Shown piece after piece: positions 41,597-49,337 of a stretch of DNA of 49,478 nt (position 1 is its first letter; each line of letters begins with the position of its first letter). A model generated the notes under the pieces. It made no database searches, was not told where the DNA came from, and saw nothing but the letters and a program-made list of their open reading frames with translations. Source of the DNA: Oscillospiraceae bacterium (GTDB lineage Bacteria; Bacillota; Clostridia; Oscillospirales; Acutalibacteraceae); contig SVNZ01000008.1 in the NCBI GenBank assembly GCA_015066595.1, forward strand, positions 1 through 49,478, written 5' to 3'. Position numbers and translations under genes: made by a program.

Positions 41597-42163
41597 ATGA
41601 AAAAAGATAAACTCAGGCTGTGTCTACAGCTTCTTATCTCGTTTATGAAAATCGGCGTAGTTACATTTGGTGGTGGTTACGCAATGATTCCTATCATCGA
41701 AAACGAGACTTCTAAAAAAAGAAAATGGATAAGCACTGAAGACTTGCTTGATGTTGTAGCTATATCAGAATCCACTCCGGGACCTATTGCTATTTGTGCT
41801 GCAGCTTTCATCGGATATAGGGTGGTCGGTGTCATCGGTGCTTTTTGTGCAACACTGGGAGTTGTACTGCCATCGTTTGTTATCATATACATCATCTCGA
41901 TATTCTTAAAAGAATTCAACTCTTTGGATATCGTCAGATACGCTTTCACAGGAATCAGAGCCGGTGTGCTGGCTCTCATTATCAAAGCAGTTATTTCAAT
42001 GTTCAAAAAAGCTCCGAAGCATATTCTTGCTTACATTATCATGGCGTTGTCTTTTGCGCTGGTTGTTGTTTTTTCAGCAAATGTGCTTGTTATCATACTG
42101 TCAAGCGCTGTGATAGGCATTGTGGCTTCTTACATCGCCAGAAAGCGAGGCAAGACACTATGA
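41597..42163 (+). CDS. CHR family transporter subunit (N-terminal type)
   Basis: A 188-residue half-size CHR (chromate ion transporter) protein. The family motif FGGGYAMIPIIENE (residues ~23-36) and SESTPGPIAI (~56-65) are clear, with about five or six TM segments. Short CHR proteins work as pairs, and the partner starts inside this stop codon (ATGA). Family members include chromate exporters, but in anaerobes the natural anion is unknown. Confidence 0.9.
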   Translation: MKKDKLRLCLQLLISFMKIGVVTFGGGYAMIPIIENETSKKRKWISTEDLLDVVAISESTPGPIAICAAAFIGYRVVGVIGAFCATLGVVLPSFVIIYIISIFLKEFNSLDIVRYAFTGIRAGVLALIIKAVISMFKKAPKHILAYIIMALSFALVVVFSANVLVIILSSAVIGIVASYIARKRGKTL

Positions 42164-42729
42164 CCTATGTGATATTATTTCTGGAATTTTTGAAAATCGG
42201 TGCATTCACCTTTGGCGGTGGATATGCTATGATTCCTTTTATTCAGGAAACCGTCATAAGGCACGAATGGCTCACAACCCAGGAACTCGTTGATTTTATA
42301 GCTGTCAGCGAGAGCACTCCGGGAGCTTTTGCAGTAAACATTTCGACATATGTAGGATCTCAGGTCGGTGGTTTTTTCGGTGCTGTATGCGCAACGCTCG
42401 GTGTTGTTCTACCAGCTTTTGTAATCATACTGATACTTGCAAAAATTTACGACAAATTTAAGAACAGTAAAAAAGTTCAAGGGGCTATGTTCGGACTGAA
42501 ATCAACCGTAGTTGGACTTATCGGTGCAACGGTGATATCTATCGCAATAGAAGTGTTCTTTGCAGATGGTTTTTCGTCATCTGTAATGCTCACTTCGACT
42601 TTCTGGTTCTCTGTTGTTATTTTTGCAGTTATGCTATTTTTACTTCTTTATAAGAAATTTAGTCCTATTCTGATTGTTGTTTTATCTGCTACTCTTGGTA
42701 TTATCGCAGGATATACGGGGATTATTTGA
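42160..42729 (+). CDS. CHR family transporter subunit (C-terminal type)
   Basis: A 189-residue partner of the preceding gene with the same motifs: FGGGYAMIPFIQE (residues ~18-30) and SESTPGAFAVN. About six TM segments. The 4-base overlap with the first subunit implies coupled translation and equal stoichiometry. A complete full-length CHR transporter would be a fusion of two such halves. Confidence 0.9.
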   Translation: MTYVILFLEFLKIGAFTFGGGYAMIPFIQETVIRHEWLTTQELVDFIAVSESTPGAFAVNISTYVGSQVGGFFGAVCATLGVVLPAFVIILILAKIYDKFKNSKKVQGAMFGLKSTVVGLIGATVISIAIEVFFADGFSSSVMLTSTFWFSVVIFAVMLFLLLYKKFSPILIVVLSATLGIIAGYTGII

Positions 42730-42737
42730 GAAAAATG

Positions 42738-42766
42738 TTGATTTTGGTTTTATTTGCTGATATTAT
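42738..42766 (+). promoter_or_regulatory. Promoter of the aquaporin gene
   Basis: TTGATT (42738-42743) and TATTAT (42761-42766) with a 17-bp spacer; AAGGGG lies before the ATG. Confidence 0.55.
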
Positions 42767-42796
42767 TAAGTTGTAATCATAAAAAGGGGTGACTAT

Positions 42797-43570
42797 ATGA
42801 AAAAGGTTTTTGCAGAATTCATCGGTACTTTTACACTTGTGCTATTCGCTTGTGGTACAGCTTCTGTTTTATACTGTGCAACTAACTCTCCAGACGGCGC
42901 GTACTTTATGACAGCACTTTCGTTTGGTTTGGTGATTGTTGCGATGGCGTATTCTATCGGACAGATTTCAGGCTGTCATATCAATCCTGCGGTTTCGCTT
43001 GCTGTTCTTTTAAACGGTAAGATGACTGTGCTCGACTTTATTTCATATGTTGTTGCTCAGTTTGCAGGTGCCATAACAGGTGCTGCTGTACTTTCTCTGC
43101 TGATTGGTAACAGAGAAAACTTGGGTCAGAACGGACTGTATCAGGGATCGATAGGCACTTCTTTCGCAGTTGAAGTTGTACTTACGTTCATCTTTGTGAT
43201 GGTTATTCTTTTTGTTACATCAAAAAAAGAGTACGAAAAACCTGCGGGGCTTATCATTGGTATGACACTGACGCTTGTACATATTTTCGGTATTCATTTC
43301 ACAGGCACATCAGTCAACCCTGCAAGGAGTTTTGGCCCTGCTATGCTTGTTGGCGGTGAGGCTCTTAAAAACGTATGGGTTTTCATACTGGCGCCACTTG
43401 TGGGTGCAGTGCTTGCGGCTATTGTGTTCAAGCTATTGACTAATGAAGGAAAACAGGACAAACTGTTCTTTCTTAAAAAAGAAGAAACTGAAGAAGCATC
43501 TGACAATTCAACTGTTGATGAAACAAACGAAGAAGTTGTAGAAGAAATCATCGACGAGGCAATCGGCTAA
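42797..43570 (+). CDS. MIP family aquaporin
   Basis: A 257-residue six-TM channel with two half-helix motifs, NPA in GCHINPAVSLAV (near residue 56) and NPA in TSVNPARSFGPAM (near residue 174). The sequence is closer to water-selective AqpZ than to GlpF, judging from RSFGPA and overall length, but the pore selectivity is inference. Unusually, a ~40-residue cytosolic tail rich in Glu/Asp (EETEEASDNSTVDETNEEVVEE) follows the last TM helix. Confidence 0.92.
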   Translation: MKKVFAEFIGTFTLVLFACGTASVLYCATNSPDGAYFMTALSFGLVIVAMAYSIGQISGCHINPAVSLAVLLNGKMTVLDFISYVVAQFAGAITGAAVLSLLIGNRENLGQNGLYQGSIGTSFAVEVVLTFIFVMVILFVTSKKEYEKPAGLIIGMTLTLVHIFGIHFTGTSVNPARSFGPAMLVGGEALKNVWVFILAPLVGAVLAAIVFKLLTNEGKQDKLFFLKKEETEEASDNSTVDETNEEVVEEIIDEAIG

Positions 43571-43578
43571 GCAATTCA

Positions 43579-43617
43579 AAAGAAGGCATACCTACATAGT
43601 ATGCCTTCTTTTTTTAG
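43579..43617. terminator. Bidirectional terminator between the aquaporin gene and sigG
   Basis: AGAAGGCATA and TATGCCTTCT pair around CCTACATAG; T-run on the plus side and a shorter one on the minus side. Confidence 0.8.
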
Positions 43618-43620
43618 CAC

Positions 43621-44403
43621 TCAAAGTTCTCGTTTTATTGAATCGAGGGCTCCTTTTTCTATTCGGCTGACTTGCGCCTGACTGATGCCGATTTCAGATG
43701 CTACTTCCATTTGTGTTTTTCCTTTGAAATAGCGTAGTGAGAGGATTCGTTTTTCTCTATCGCTGAGCTTGCGAATAGCCTCTTTGATAGCAATTTCGTC
43801 AAGCCAGTCGTTATCATCGCTTTTGTCCCCTACCTGATCCATAACGTAGATTGTATCATTACCCTCAGAAAAAACAGGTTCAAAAAGCGACACAGGCTCT
43901 ACTATTGCTTCCAATGCTAAAACAACATTTTCTTTCGGAATTTCCATAATTTTTGCTATTTCTTCAACTGTGGGTTCTTTTCCGTTTTTTGTGGTGAGCT
44001 GTTCTTTAATCTGCATAGCGTGGTAGGCGGTATCACGCATGGAACGTGACACTCGGATAGAGTTGTTATCTCTTAAATATCGTCTGAGCTCTCCACAAAC
44101 CATAGGAACTCCGTAGGTAGAAAAACGAACATCTAAATTCGGGTCAAAATTGTCAATAGCTTTGATAAGTCCGATAACTCCTACCTGAAAAAGGTCGTCT
44201 AAATTTTCGCCACGATTTACAAATCGCTGAATCACAGAAAGCACCAGACGTAAATTTCCGTTTATCATCTTCTCTCTGGCCTTTTGAGCTTCACTCTTTG
44301 AGCCTGTGCGAATTATTGTGATGAGTTCACGTTTTTCTTTTTCAGAGAGCACTTTTAGCTGTGAGGTGTTCACACCACAGATTTCGACTTTATTATACTG
44401 CAA
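43621..44403 (-). CDS. sigG: RNA polymerase sporulation sigma factor SigG
   Basis: A 260-residue sigma-70 factor. The N-terminal NKVEICGVNTSQLKVL is typical of sigma-G. Region 2 includes NLDDLFQVGVIGLIKAIDNFDP, and region 4 ends with the HTH TQMEVASEIGISQAQVSRIEKGAL. Sigma-G drives late forespore genes. The start is TTG, seven bases behind the GGGGGA ribosome site that sits in the 3' arm of the hairpin between rmuC and sigG. Unlike Bacillus, it is not next to spoIIGA-sigE here. Confidence 0.93.
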   Translation of the reverse strand: MQYNKVEICGVNTSQLKVLSEKEKRELITIIRTGSKSEAQKAREKMINGNLRLVLSVIQRFVNRGENLDDLFQVGVIGLIKAIDNFDPNLDVRFSTYGVPMVCGELRRYLRDNNSIRVSRSMRDTAYHAMQIKEQLTTKNGKEPTVEEIAKIMEIPKENVVLALEAIVEPVSLFEPVFSEGNDTIYVMDQVGDKSDDNDWLDEIAIKEAIRKLSDREKRILSLRYFKGKTQMEVASEIGISQAQVSRIEKGALDSIKREL

Positions 44404-44455
44404 TAAAAATCCCCCTTGGTAGCACTTAAATTAAGTATTACCAAAGGGGTGTTTT
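44404..44455 (-). terminator. Hairpin ending rmuC that also holds the sigG ribosome site
   Basis: On the minus strand CCCCTTTGGTA (44449-44439) pairs with TACCAAGGGGG (44421-44411), with an inner ACTTAA/TTAAGT stem and ATTTTTATTG after it. It reads as a terminator for rmuC. Its 3' arm is the Shine-Dalgarno sequence of sigG. Confidence 0.75.
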
Positions 44456-44464
44456 TTCATTCAA

Positions 44465-45727
44465 TTATTCATCTTCTGGTGAGGGCAACGCTTCGATTCT
44501 TTCATCGGCTGTCTGGACTGCTTTGAGCTTGCGCTGAATCTGACGCGTACGCACACCTGCTAACGTATCAAGGTCGTTAGTGACCAAATTTATATGTTGC
44601 TGAGCTTTTGCTAGTACATCAGCAAAGGTGTCGAACTCTTTCTTAACATTGCCGAGCACTTCCCATACTTCGGCACTTCGCTTTTGAACAGCGAGAGTTT
44701 TGAATCCCATCTGAATTGAATTCAAAAGTGCTGCCATAGTACTGGGACCTGCGATGTTGACCTTATAGTCACGCTGGAGCACTTCGACCATACCACGGTT
44801 TACGACTTCACTGTATAAACCTTCGAAAGGTAAGAACATAATAGCAAATTCGGTTGTGTTAGGTGGGTCGATGTATTTATCGTGGATATCTTTTGCTTCT
44901 TTTTTGATGGTAGTGATAAGCGCTTTCGCAGCCGCATCGACAGCTTCTTTGGAGCCCGAGTCGTACGCATCTTTGAGTGAAGCATATGTGTCACCCGGGA
45001 ACTTTGAGTCGATAGGAAGATAGATAAAACCATCATCCTTTGCAGGCAATTTTACAGCGAATTCGACTACATCTCTGCTACCCTGTTTTGTCGCTACGTT
45101 TTCTTCATACTGCTCAACTGCTAATATCTCTTTGAGTATAGAATCAAGTTGAATCTCACCTAAAATACCGCGAGTTTTTACGTTGGAGAGAACTTTCTTT
45201 AAATCGCCGACCCCGGTCGCAAGGTTCTGCATTTCGCCAAGCCCCTTGTAGACCTGCTCGAGTCGCTCGCTTACAAGTGCAAACGACTTGTTCATCTTCT
45301 CCTCTAAAGTTTGCTGAAGTTTTTCGTCAACTGTCTGACGCATTTTCTCAAGCTGCTTGTTGTTGTCCTCTTGAATATAGCTGAGCTTTTGCTCAACGCT
45401 ACGTCTGATGAGGTCGAGTTTCTGCTCATTTTCGAGTGAAAAGGTTTTGAGTCGCTGTTCAATAGCTTTTGAGTTTTCGCTCTGACTTTGAGCAAAGTTC
45501 TGCTGATTGAGCGCAATCATATCGCCCATATTTTTCACTGACTGCTGTGTTGACTGAGAAAGCTCCTGACGCAAAGCAGAAAGTTGCTGTGCATTTTTTT
45601 CGGAAAACTCAGACAAATCGGGCTTGCTGTCACGTTTTTTGAGAAGTAACACTACCGCTACGATACCAAAAACAAGTGACAAAACAGCTATGAAAAGTAT
45701 GATAACGTTTAATACATCCTGTGGCAT
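44465..45727 (-). CDS. rmuC: RmuC family DNA recombination protein
   Basis: A 420-residue RmuC-like protein. One N-terminal TM helix (about residues 7-30) is followed by a long Gln-rich coiled coil (to about 170). The PD-(D/E)xK-like core comes next, recognised from ILGEIQLDSILKEIL, KLPAKDDGFIYLPIDSKFPGDTYASL and LPFEGLYSEVVNRG. RmuC limits rearrangement at inverted repeats in E. coli; a nuclease role is inferred for the family. AGGAGA precedes the ATG. Confidence 0.93.
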   Translation of the reverse strand: MPQDVLNVIILFIAVLSLVFGIVAVVLLLKKRDSKPDLSEFSEKNAQQLSALRQELSQSTQQSVKNMGDMIALNQQNFAQSQSENSKAIEQRLKTFSLENEQKLDLIRRSVEQKLSYIQEDNNKQLEKMRQTVDEKLQQTLEEKMNKSFALVSERLEQVYKGLGEMQNLATGVGDLKKVLSNVKTRGILGEIQLDSILKEILAVEQYEENVATKQGSRDVVEFAVKLPAKDDGFIYLPIDSKFPGDTYASLKDAYDSGSKEAVDAAAKALITTIKKEAKDIHDKYIDPPNTTEFAIMFLPFEGLYSEVVNRGMVEVLQRDYKVNIAGPSTMAALLNSIQMGFKTLAVQKRSAEVWEVLGNVKKEFDTFADVLAKAQQHINLVTNDLDTLAGVRTRQIQRKLKAVQTADERIEALPSPEDE

Positions 45728-45817
45728 ATTTTTCTCCTGTTGCTTTTAAAATTTCTACATATTTATCTTAACATTACAGGAATGCTTAGTCAACAAAATT
45801 ATAGGGATATTATATAG

Positions 45818-46738
45818 CTAAAACTTGGTCGCAATGTATTTTTCACACTCAGGTGGCGAGTACACAAATTCTCTGATATGATCGCTGTCGTAAAAATACT
45901 TAGGTGGCTTTACAACACTCTCGCTGTCAAAGGTATCTATAATAATGAGCTTTATCTTCATCTTTGATGGTATGATACTCTTTATATATACACTTGCTTG
46001 TTGTCCTACTTTTACCCCGTCTTTGAGTTCTGACAAGCCTGCAAGATTGGGAGCAAGCTCAACAAACGCACCGTAGTTTTCGACTGAACGCACTACTCCT
46101 GATACGGTTTCACCAACAGTAAAGTTATCTGCGTTTTGTTGCCATGTACCTAAAAGCTCCTTGTGGCTGAGGCTTATCCTACCGTTTTCAATAGACTTTA
46201 TTATTGCTTTTATATCCATTCCAACGCAAAAGCGCTCTCTGGGGTGTTCTATCCTCGAAATTGAAATAGCATCTATCGGCATAAGCGCAACCACACCACA
46301 CCCGATATCTGCAAATGCTCCGAATGTTTCAAGGTGAGTGATACGTGCATCGACTACATCACCGACTGAGAGAGTTTTTATGTAATTTTCGATACATTTT
46401 CTCTGGGCTTTTTCTCGGGATAGTACTGCAAGCGGAGCACCGCTATCAGTCGTTGTAAAATCGGTTATCACAAAGCTCACCGGACGATTCACTCTTGATA
46501 TCACCGCTATATCACGCACTGTTCCTTCTTTTATCCCTACTGCGCCTTCCTCTCTTGGGATAATACCTTTGATTATACCTAAGTCAACTATCAGATTGTG
46601 CTTTGCATCACATACGGTGGCCTTTGCTTCAAGGATTTTTTCGGAAAGCTTTGCTTCTCTCATACTCGATACTGACGACAGTGTTTTTATGTTCTGTGAA
46701 GTATTCATCAATCTTCCCTCGGGTAGATAGCCTGTCAT
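45818..46738 (-). CDS. S1 RNA-binding domain protein (RpsA-like)
   Basis: A 306-residue protein with an N-terminal region (VCDAKHNLIVDLGIIKGIIPREEGAVGI) and two clear S1 domains (about residues 121-197 and 205-265, each with a GAF(A/V) strand). It resembles the short S1-like proteins annotated as 30S ribosomal protein S1 in Clostridia. It probably binds single-stranded RNA, possibly mRNA at the ribosome. The MTGYLPEGRLMN start is typical of this family and AAGGAGG precedes it. Confidence 0.83.
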   Translation of the reverse strand: MTGYLPEGRLMNTSQNIKTLSSVSSMREAKLSEKILEAKATVCDAKHNLIVDLGIIKGIIPREEGAVGIKEGTVRDIAVISRVNRPVSFVITDFTTTDSGAPLAVLSREKAQRKCIENYIKTLSVGDVVDARITHLETFGAFADIGCGVVALMPIDAISISRIEHPRERFCVGMDIKAIIKSIENGRISLSHKELLGTWQQNADNFTVGETVSGVVRSVENYGAFVELAPNLAGLSELKDGVKVGQQASVYIKSIIPSKMKIKLIIIDTFDSESVVKPPKYFYDSDHIREFVYSPPECEKYIATKF

Positions 46739-46842
46739 TTTATGTCCTCCTTAGACTTTTCATTTAATAGATTTTTATGAAAGTTGAGCTTTATATATAC
46801 CAAAATGCTTTTGAAGATTATCTGAAAATTTAGTACAAGGTA

Positions 46843-46871
46843 TTGAAATAAAAGGTTAAATATATTAAAAT
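46843..46871 (+). promoter_or_regulatory. Promoter of the cyclophilin gene
   Basis: TTGAAA (46843-46848) and TAAAAT (46866-46871) with a 17-bp spacer. Confidence 0.55.
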
Positions 46872-46906
46872 TAATTTTAGTATTTTAATATGAAAGGAAA
46901 TCTACA

Positions 46907-47638
46907 ATGAAAAGAATACTTATTGCACTCATTGCTTTATTAATGTGTATGGCTTTTGTCACAGGATGTGGTGATGAGGTCGTATATTCAGACACAACTG
47001 AATTACAAGGCGGTGTTAAAACCGAAGAAGGAGAAGATAAAACTATGAATTATGAAGCTAAACCAACTGACGCATTACTGAACATCAAAGACATTGAAGC
47101 AGCTGATGCTGATGCAAAGATTGATGACGACTATGCTACAAGAGAGCCACAAAAAGGTGAAACTGTTGCTATTATCCACACCAGCATGGGCGATATCAAG
47201 ATGAGATTTTTGGACGAAATCGCTCCACTTGCTACTAACAACTTCATTGCTCTCTCTGATGCAGGCAGATATGATAAAACCATCTTCCACAGAGTTATCA
47301 ACGACTTTATGATTCAGGGTGGCGACTACACTGAGTTTAACGGTACAGGCGGTGTTTCTGCTTATGGTACTGAATTTAATAACGAGGTTTCTGAACACGC
47401 ATCAAACGTCAGAGGCTCTGTAGCTATGGCAAATGCCGGTCCTAACACAAATGGTAGTCAGTTCTACATCAACCAGTGCCACACTGACAACACATATCTC
47501 GACGGTGACTACACAGTATTCGGCTTTGTCTATGATGGTATGGACGTTGTTGACGCTATCGCAGGTGTTGAAACAGACTATTCCGATAAGCCACTCGAAG
47601 ACGTTGTGGTTGAATATGTAGAAATCACAGAATATTGA
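46907..47638 (+). CDS. Cyclophilin-type peptidyl-prolyl isomerase lipoprotein
   Basis: A 243-residue lipoprotein. The signal sequence ends in lipobox VTGC (cysteine 21), so the mature protein should be anchored outside the membrane. After an acidic linker the cyclophilin domain (about residues 80-243) carries FHRVINDFMIQGGD and NGSQFYINQ, the catalytic Arg and Gln/Asn positions. It likely folds exported proteins. GAAAGG precedes the ATG. Confidence 0.93.
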   Translation: MKRILIALIALLMCMAFVTGCGDEVVYSDTTELQGGVKTEEGEDKTMNYEAKPTDALLNIKDIEAADADAKIDDDYATREPQKGETVAIIHTSMGDIKMRFLDEIAPLATNNFIALSDAGRYDKTIFHRVINDFMIQGGDYTEFNGTGGVSAYGTEFNNEVSEHASNVRGSVAMANAGPNTNGSQFYINQCHTDNTYLDGDYTVFGFVYDGMDVVDAIAGVETDYSDKPLEDVVVEYVEITEY

Positions 47639-47686
47639 TATTTTCTAATTTAGTATTATCGTTTTTTCTTGAAAGGAATTATAAGT

Positions 47687-48532
47687 ATGTCAGATAAGCC
47701 AATAGTCGCTATAATGTACGACTTTGATAAAACGCTGTGTACTAAAGATATGCAGGACTACAATTTCATACCGAGCTTGTCGATGACATCTAAGGACTTT
47801 TGGGCTGTTGCAAACGGATTCGGTTTTGATGAGCATATGGACTCGATACTTGCGTACATGTACACAATGATCAAAAAGTCCAAAGAAAAGAACATTCCTT
47901 TACTTCGAGAAACTCTCGTCAACAACGGCAAGGACATCGAGTTTTACAACGGTGTTACTGAGTGGTTTGACAGAATCAATCAGTATGGTGCACTCGTCGG
48001 TGTAAGTGTTGAACACTACATCATTTCTTCAGGTCTCAAGGAAATTATCGAGGGCTCAGGTATCAGCGATAAGTTCAAAGAGATTTTTGCGTGTGAGTTT
48101 TACTATGATGAAACAGGTCACGCTGTGTGGCCTAAAACCGCAGTAAATTACACTAACAAAACCCAGTTTGTTTATCGCATCAACAAAGGTGTGCTCGACG
48201 TCGCAAACGATGTTGACCTTAACCGCTCAATGCCAGACGACTCAAAAAGAGTTCCTTTTACTAATATGATATACATAGGCGATGGACTTTCAGACGTACC
48301 ATGTATGAAGATGATGAAAGCCTACGGCGGGCAGTCGATAGCTGTGTACACTGACCTCAACAAAGAAAAGGTCGAACAGTTGCTTATTGAAGACCGTGTT
48401 GACTACATCTTCCCTGCTGACTATTCAAAAGACAGCATGCTCGATAAGACAATGAAAAACATTCTCAAAAAAATGGCTATTGAGAACACACTTGCTGATG
48501 AAAACTCACGCCAGCTCAAAAATATTGAATAA
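47687..48532 (+). CDS. HAD family hydrolase
   Basis: A 281-residue HAD-like phosphatase. Motif I is YDFDKTL (D13 and D15 as counted from the start), motif II is ISSG near residue 115, and motif IV is YIGDGLSDVPCM near residue 205. Substrate unknown; the family usually acts on phosphomonoesters. GAAAGG precedes the ATG; a longer frame starting 18 bp upstream is possible. A partial TTCTAA-type half dyad lies at 47644-47655. Confidence 0.88.
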   Translation: MSDKPIVAIMYDFDKTLCTKDMQDYNFIPSLSMTSKDFWAVANGFGFDEHMDSILAYMYTMIKKSKEKNIPLLRETLVNNGKDIEFYNGVTEWFDRINQYGALVGVSVEHYIISSGLKEIIEGSGISDKFKEIFACEFYYDETGHAVWPKTAVNYTNKTQFVYRINKGVLDVANDVDLNRSMPDDSKRVPFTNMIYIGDGLSDVPCMKMMKAYGGQSIAVYTDLNKEKVEQLLIEDRVDYIFPADYSKDSMLDKTMKNILKKMAIENTLADENSRQLKNIE

Positions 48533-48540
48533 CAATTTCA

Positions 48541-48595
48541 TACTCAAGCCTCCGGCTAAGCCGGAGGCTTGAGTATGCCCTAGAAGGGCATTTTA
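48541..48595. terminator. Long perfect palindrome and second hairpin after the HAD gene
   Basis: Arms at 48541-48557 and 48559-48575 are perfectly complementary over 17 bases around a single A. A second stem ATGCCC/GGGCAT (48575-48591) is followed by TTTT. Together they end the HAD transcript and form the edge of the decayed IS200-type element. Confidence 0.8.
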
Positions 48596-48596
48596 C

Positions 48597-49215
48597 AAGC
48601 ATATCCCCTCAAGGGGTACTGAATAGTTTGCCGACCGCATTACTATCTCAGGCTACCCCTTAAGGGGTTTCTTTTTGCCTATTTGTTCACGCTACCCGTG
48701 AACGGGTCTACAAACTCTTTTAATGTTAACTGATCAGTTAGCTTATCTTCAGCTAACTGATTTCTTATGTACTCCTGTATTTGCTTTTTGTTTCTACCTA
48801 CTGTATCTACAAAATAGCCCCTTGCCCAGAAATGTCTATTTCCATACTTGTACTTTAGATTCGCGTGCCTGTCGAATATCATCAAGCTACTCTTTCCTTT
48901 GAGATATCCCATTATTTGTGACACGCTGTATTTTGGTGGTATACTTATGAGCATATGTACATGGTCTGCACATAATTCTGCTTCTATTATCTCAACACCT
49001 TTTTGTTGGCATAATTGTCGAAGTATTTTTCCTATATCCACCTTTATTTCTTTGTAAATCACATTCTTCTATATTTTGGCGCAAACACCACGTGATATTG
49101 ACATCTCCACCTTGTATGGTCTAAACTACTTATGTCTTTTTCTTTCACGAAAAGACCTCCCTTGTTATATGTTGTTGTGTGGTCGGCAAACCACTTCAAC
49201 TGTAACAAGGGCTTT
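48597..49215 (-). mobile_element. Decayed IS200/IS605-type insertion element (ends uncertain)
   Basis: The element carries a single frameshifted tnpA and terminal foldbacks rather than classic inverted repeats. Visible are ACCCCTTAAGGGGT (perfect palindrome, 48655-48668), CCCCTCAAGGGG (48605-48616), an end-to-end inverted match of 12/13 bases between 48626-48638 and 49179-49191, and CCCTTGTTA/TAACAAGGG (49159-49167 with 49203-49211). No target duplication is expected for this family. The limits are my estimate. Confidence 0.65.
48679..49148 (-). pseudogene. tnpA: IS200/IS605-type TnpA (frameshifted)
   Basis: Both parts of a Y1 (HUH) transposase are readable, but in two frames. The N-terminal part starts at GTG (49148) behind GGAGG and reads to KYRRM, then hits a stop. 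The rest continues from about 49062 in another frame to 48679. The pattern fits the loss of one G (ATGGTG to ATGTG). The H-x-H metal motif in ADHVHML and the likely nucleophile tyrosine in QEYIRNQ remain in the second part. IS200 proteins are ~150 residues; the intact part is 127. Confidence 0.85.
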
Positions 49216-49295
49216 TTATTTTGTCTACTTTTTTCTCCGCTTAAGCTCTTTTATTCCCCCAGTATAACTGGGGTTGTCTTTGTTGAAACAACACA
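49159..49295. other. IS200-side foldbacks and AT-rich spacer
   Basis: No gene is seen between tnpA and the terminator of the next gene. It contains the CCCTTGTTA foldback, a CCCCAGT/ACTGGGG-type hairpin (49256-49272) and GTTGAAACAAC, all consistent with the start-side end of the IS200 element. Confidence 0.5.
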
Positions 49296-49325
49296 AAAAG
49301 CCCCGATGATATCATCGGGGCTTTT
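49296..49325 (-). terminator. Terminator of the dockerin-type gene
   Basis: A perfect 30-base palindrome with 15-base arms (AAAAGCCCCGATGAT and its complement) that ends in a T-run in both directions. It lies 12 bp after the stop codon of the partial gene at the right edge. Confidence 0.9.
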
Positions 49326-49337
49326 AATATCTTCACT

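Noticed and set aside
41845..42159. His/Cys-rich protein overlapping the first CHR gene
   Set aside because: It is the out-of-frame shadow of the first CHR subunit; the real second subunit begins at 42160 with a 4-base overlap.
41597..42729. Broken full-length chromate transporter
   Set aside because: Two half-size CHR genes with a 4-base overlap are a normal family arrangement, and each half has its own complete motif set.
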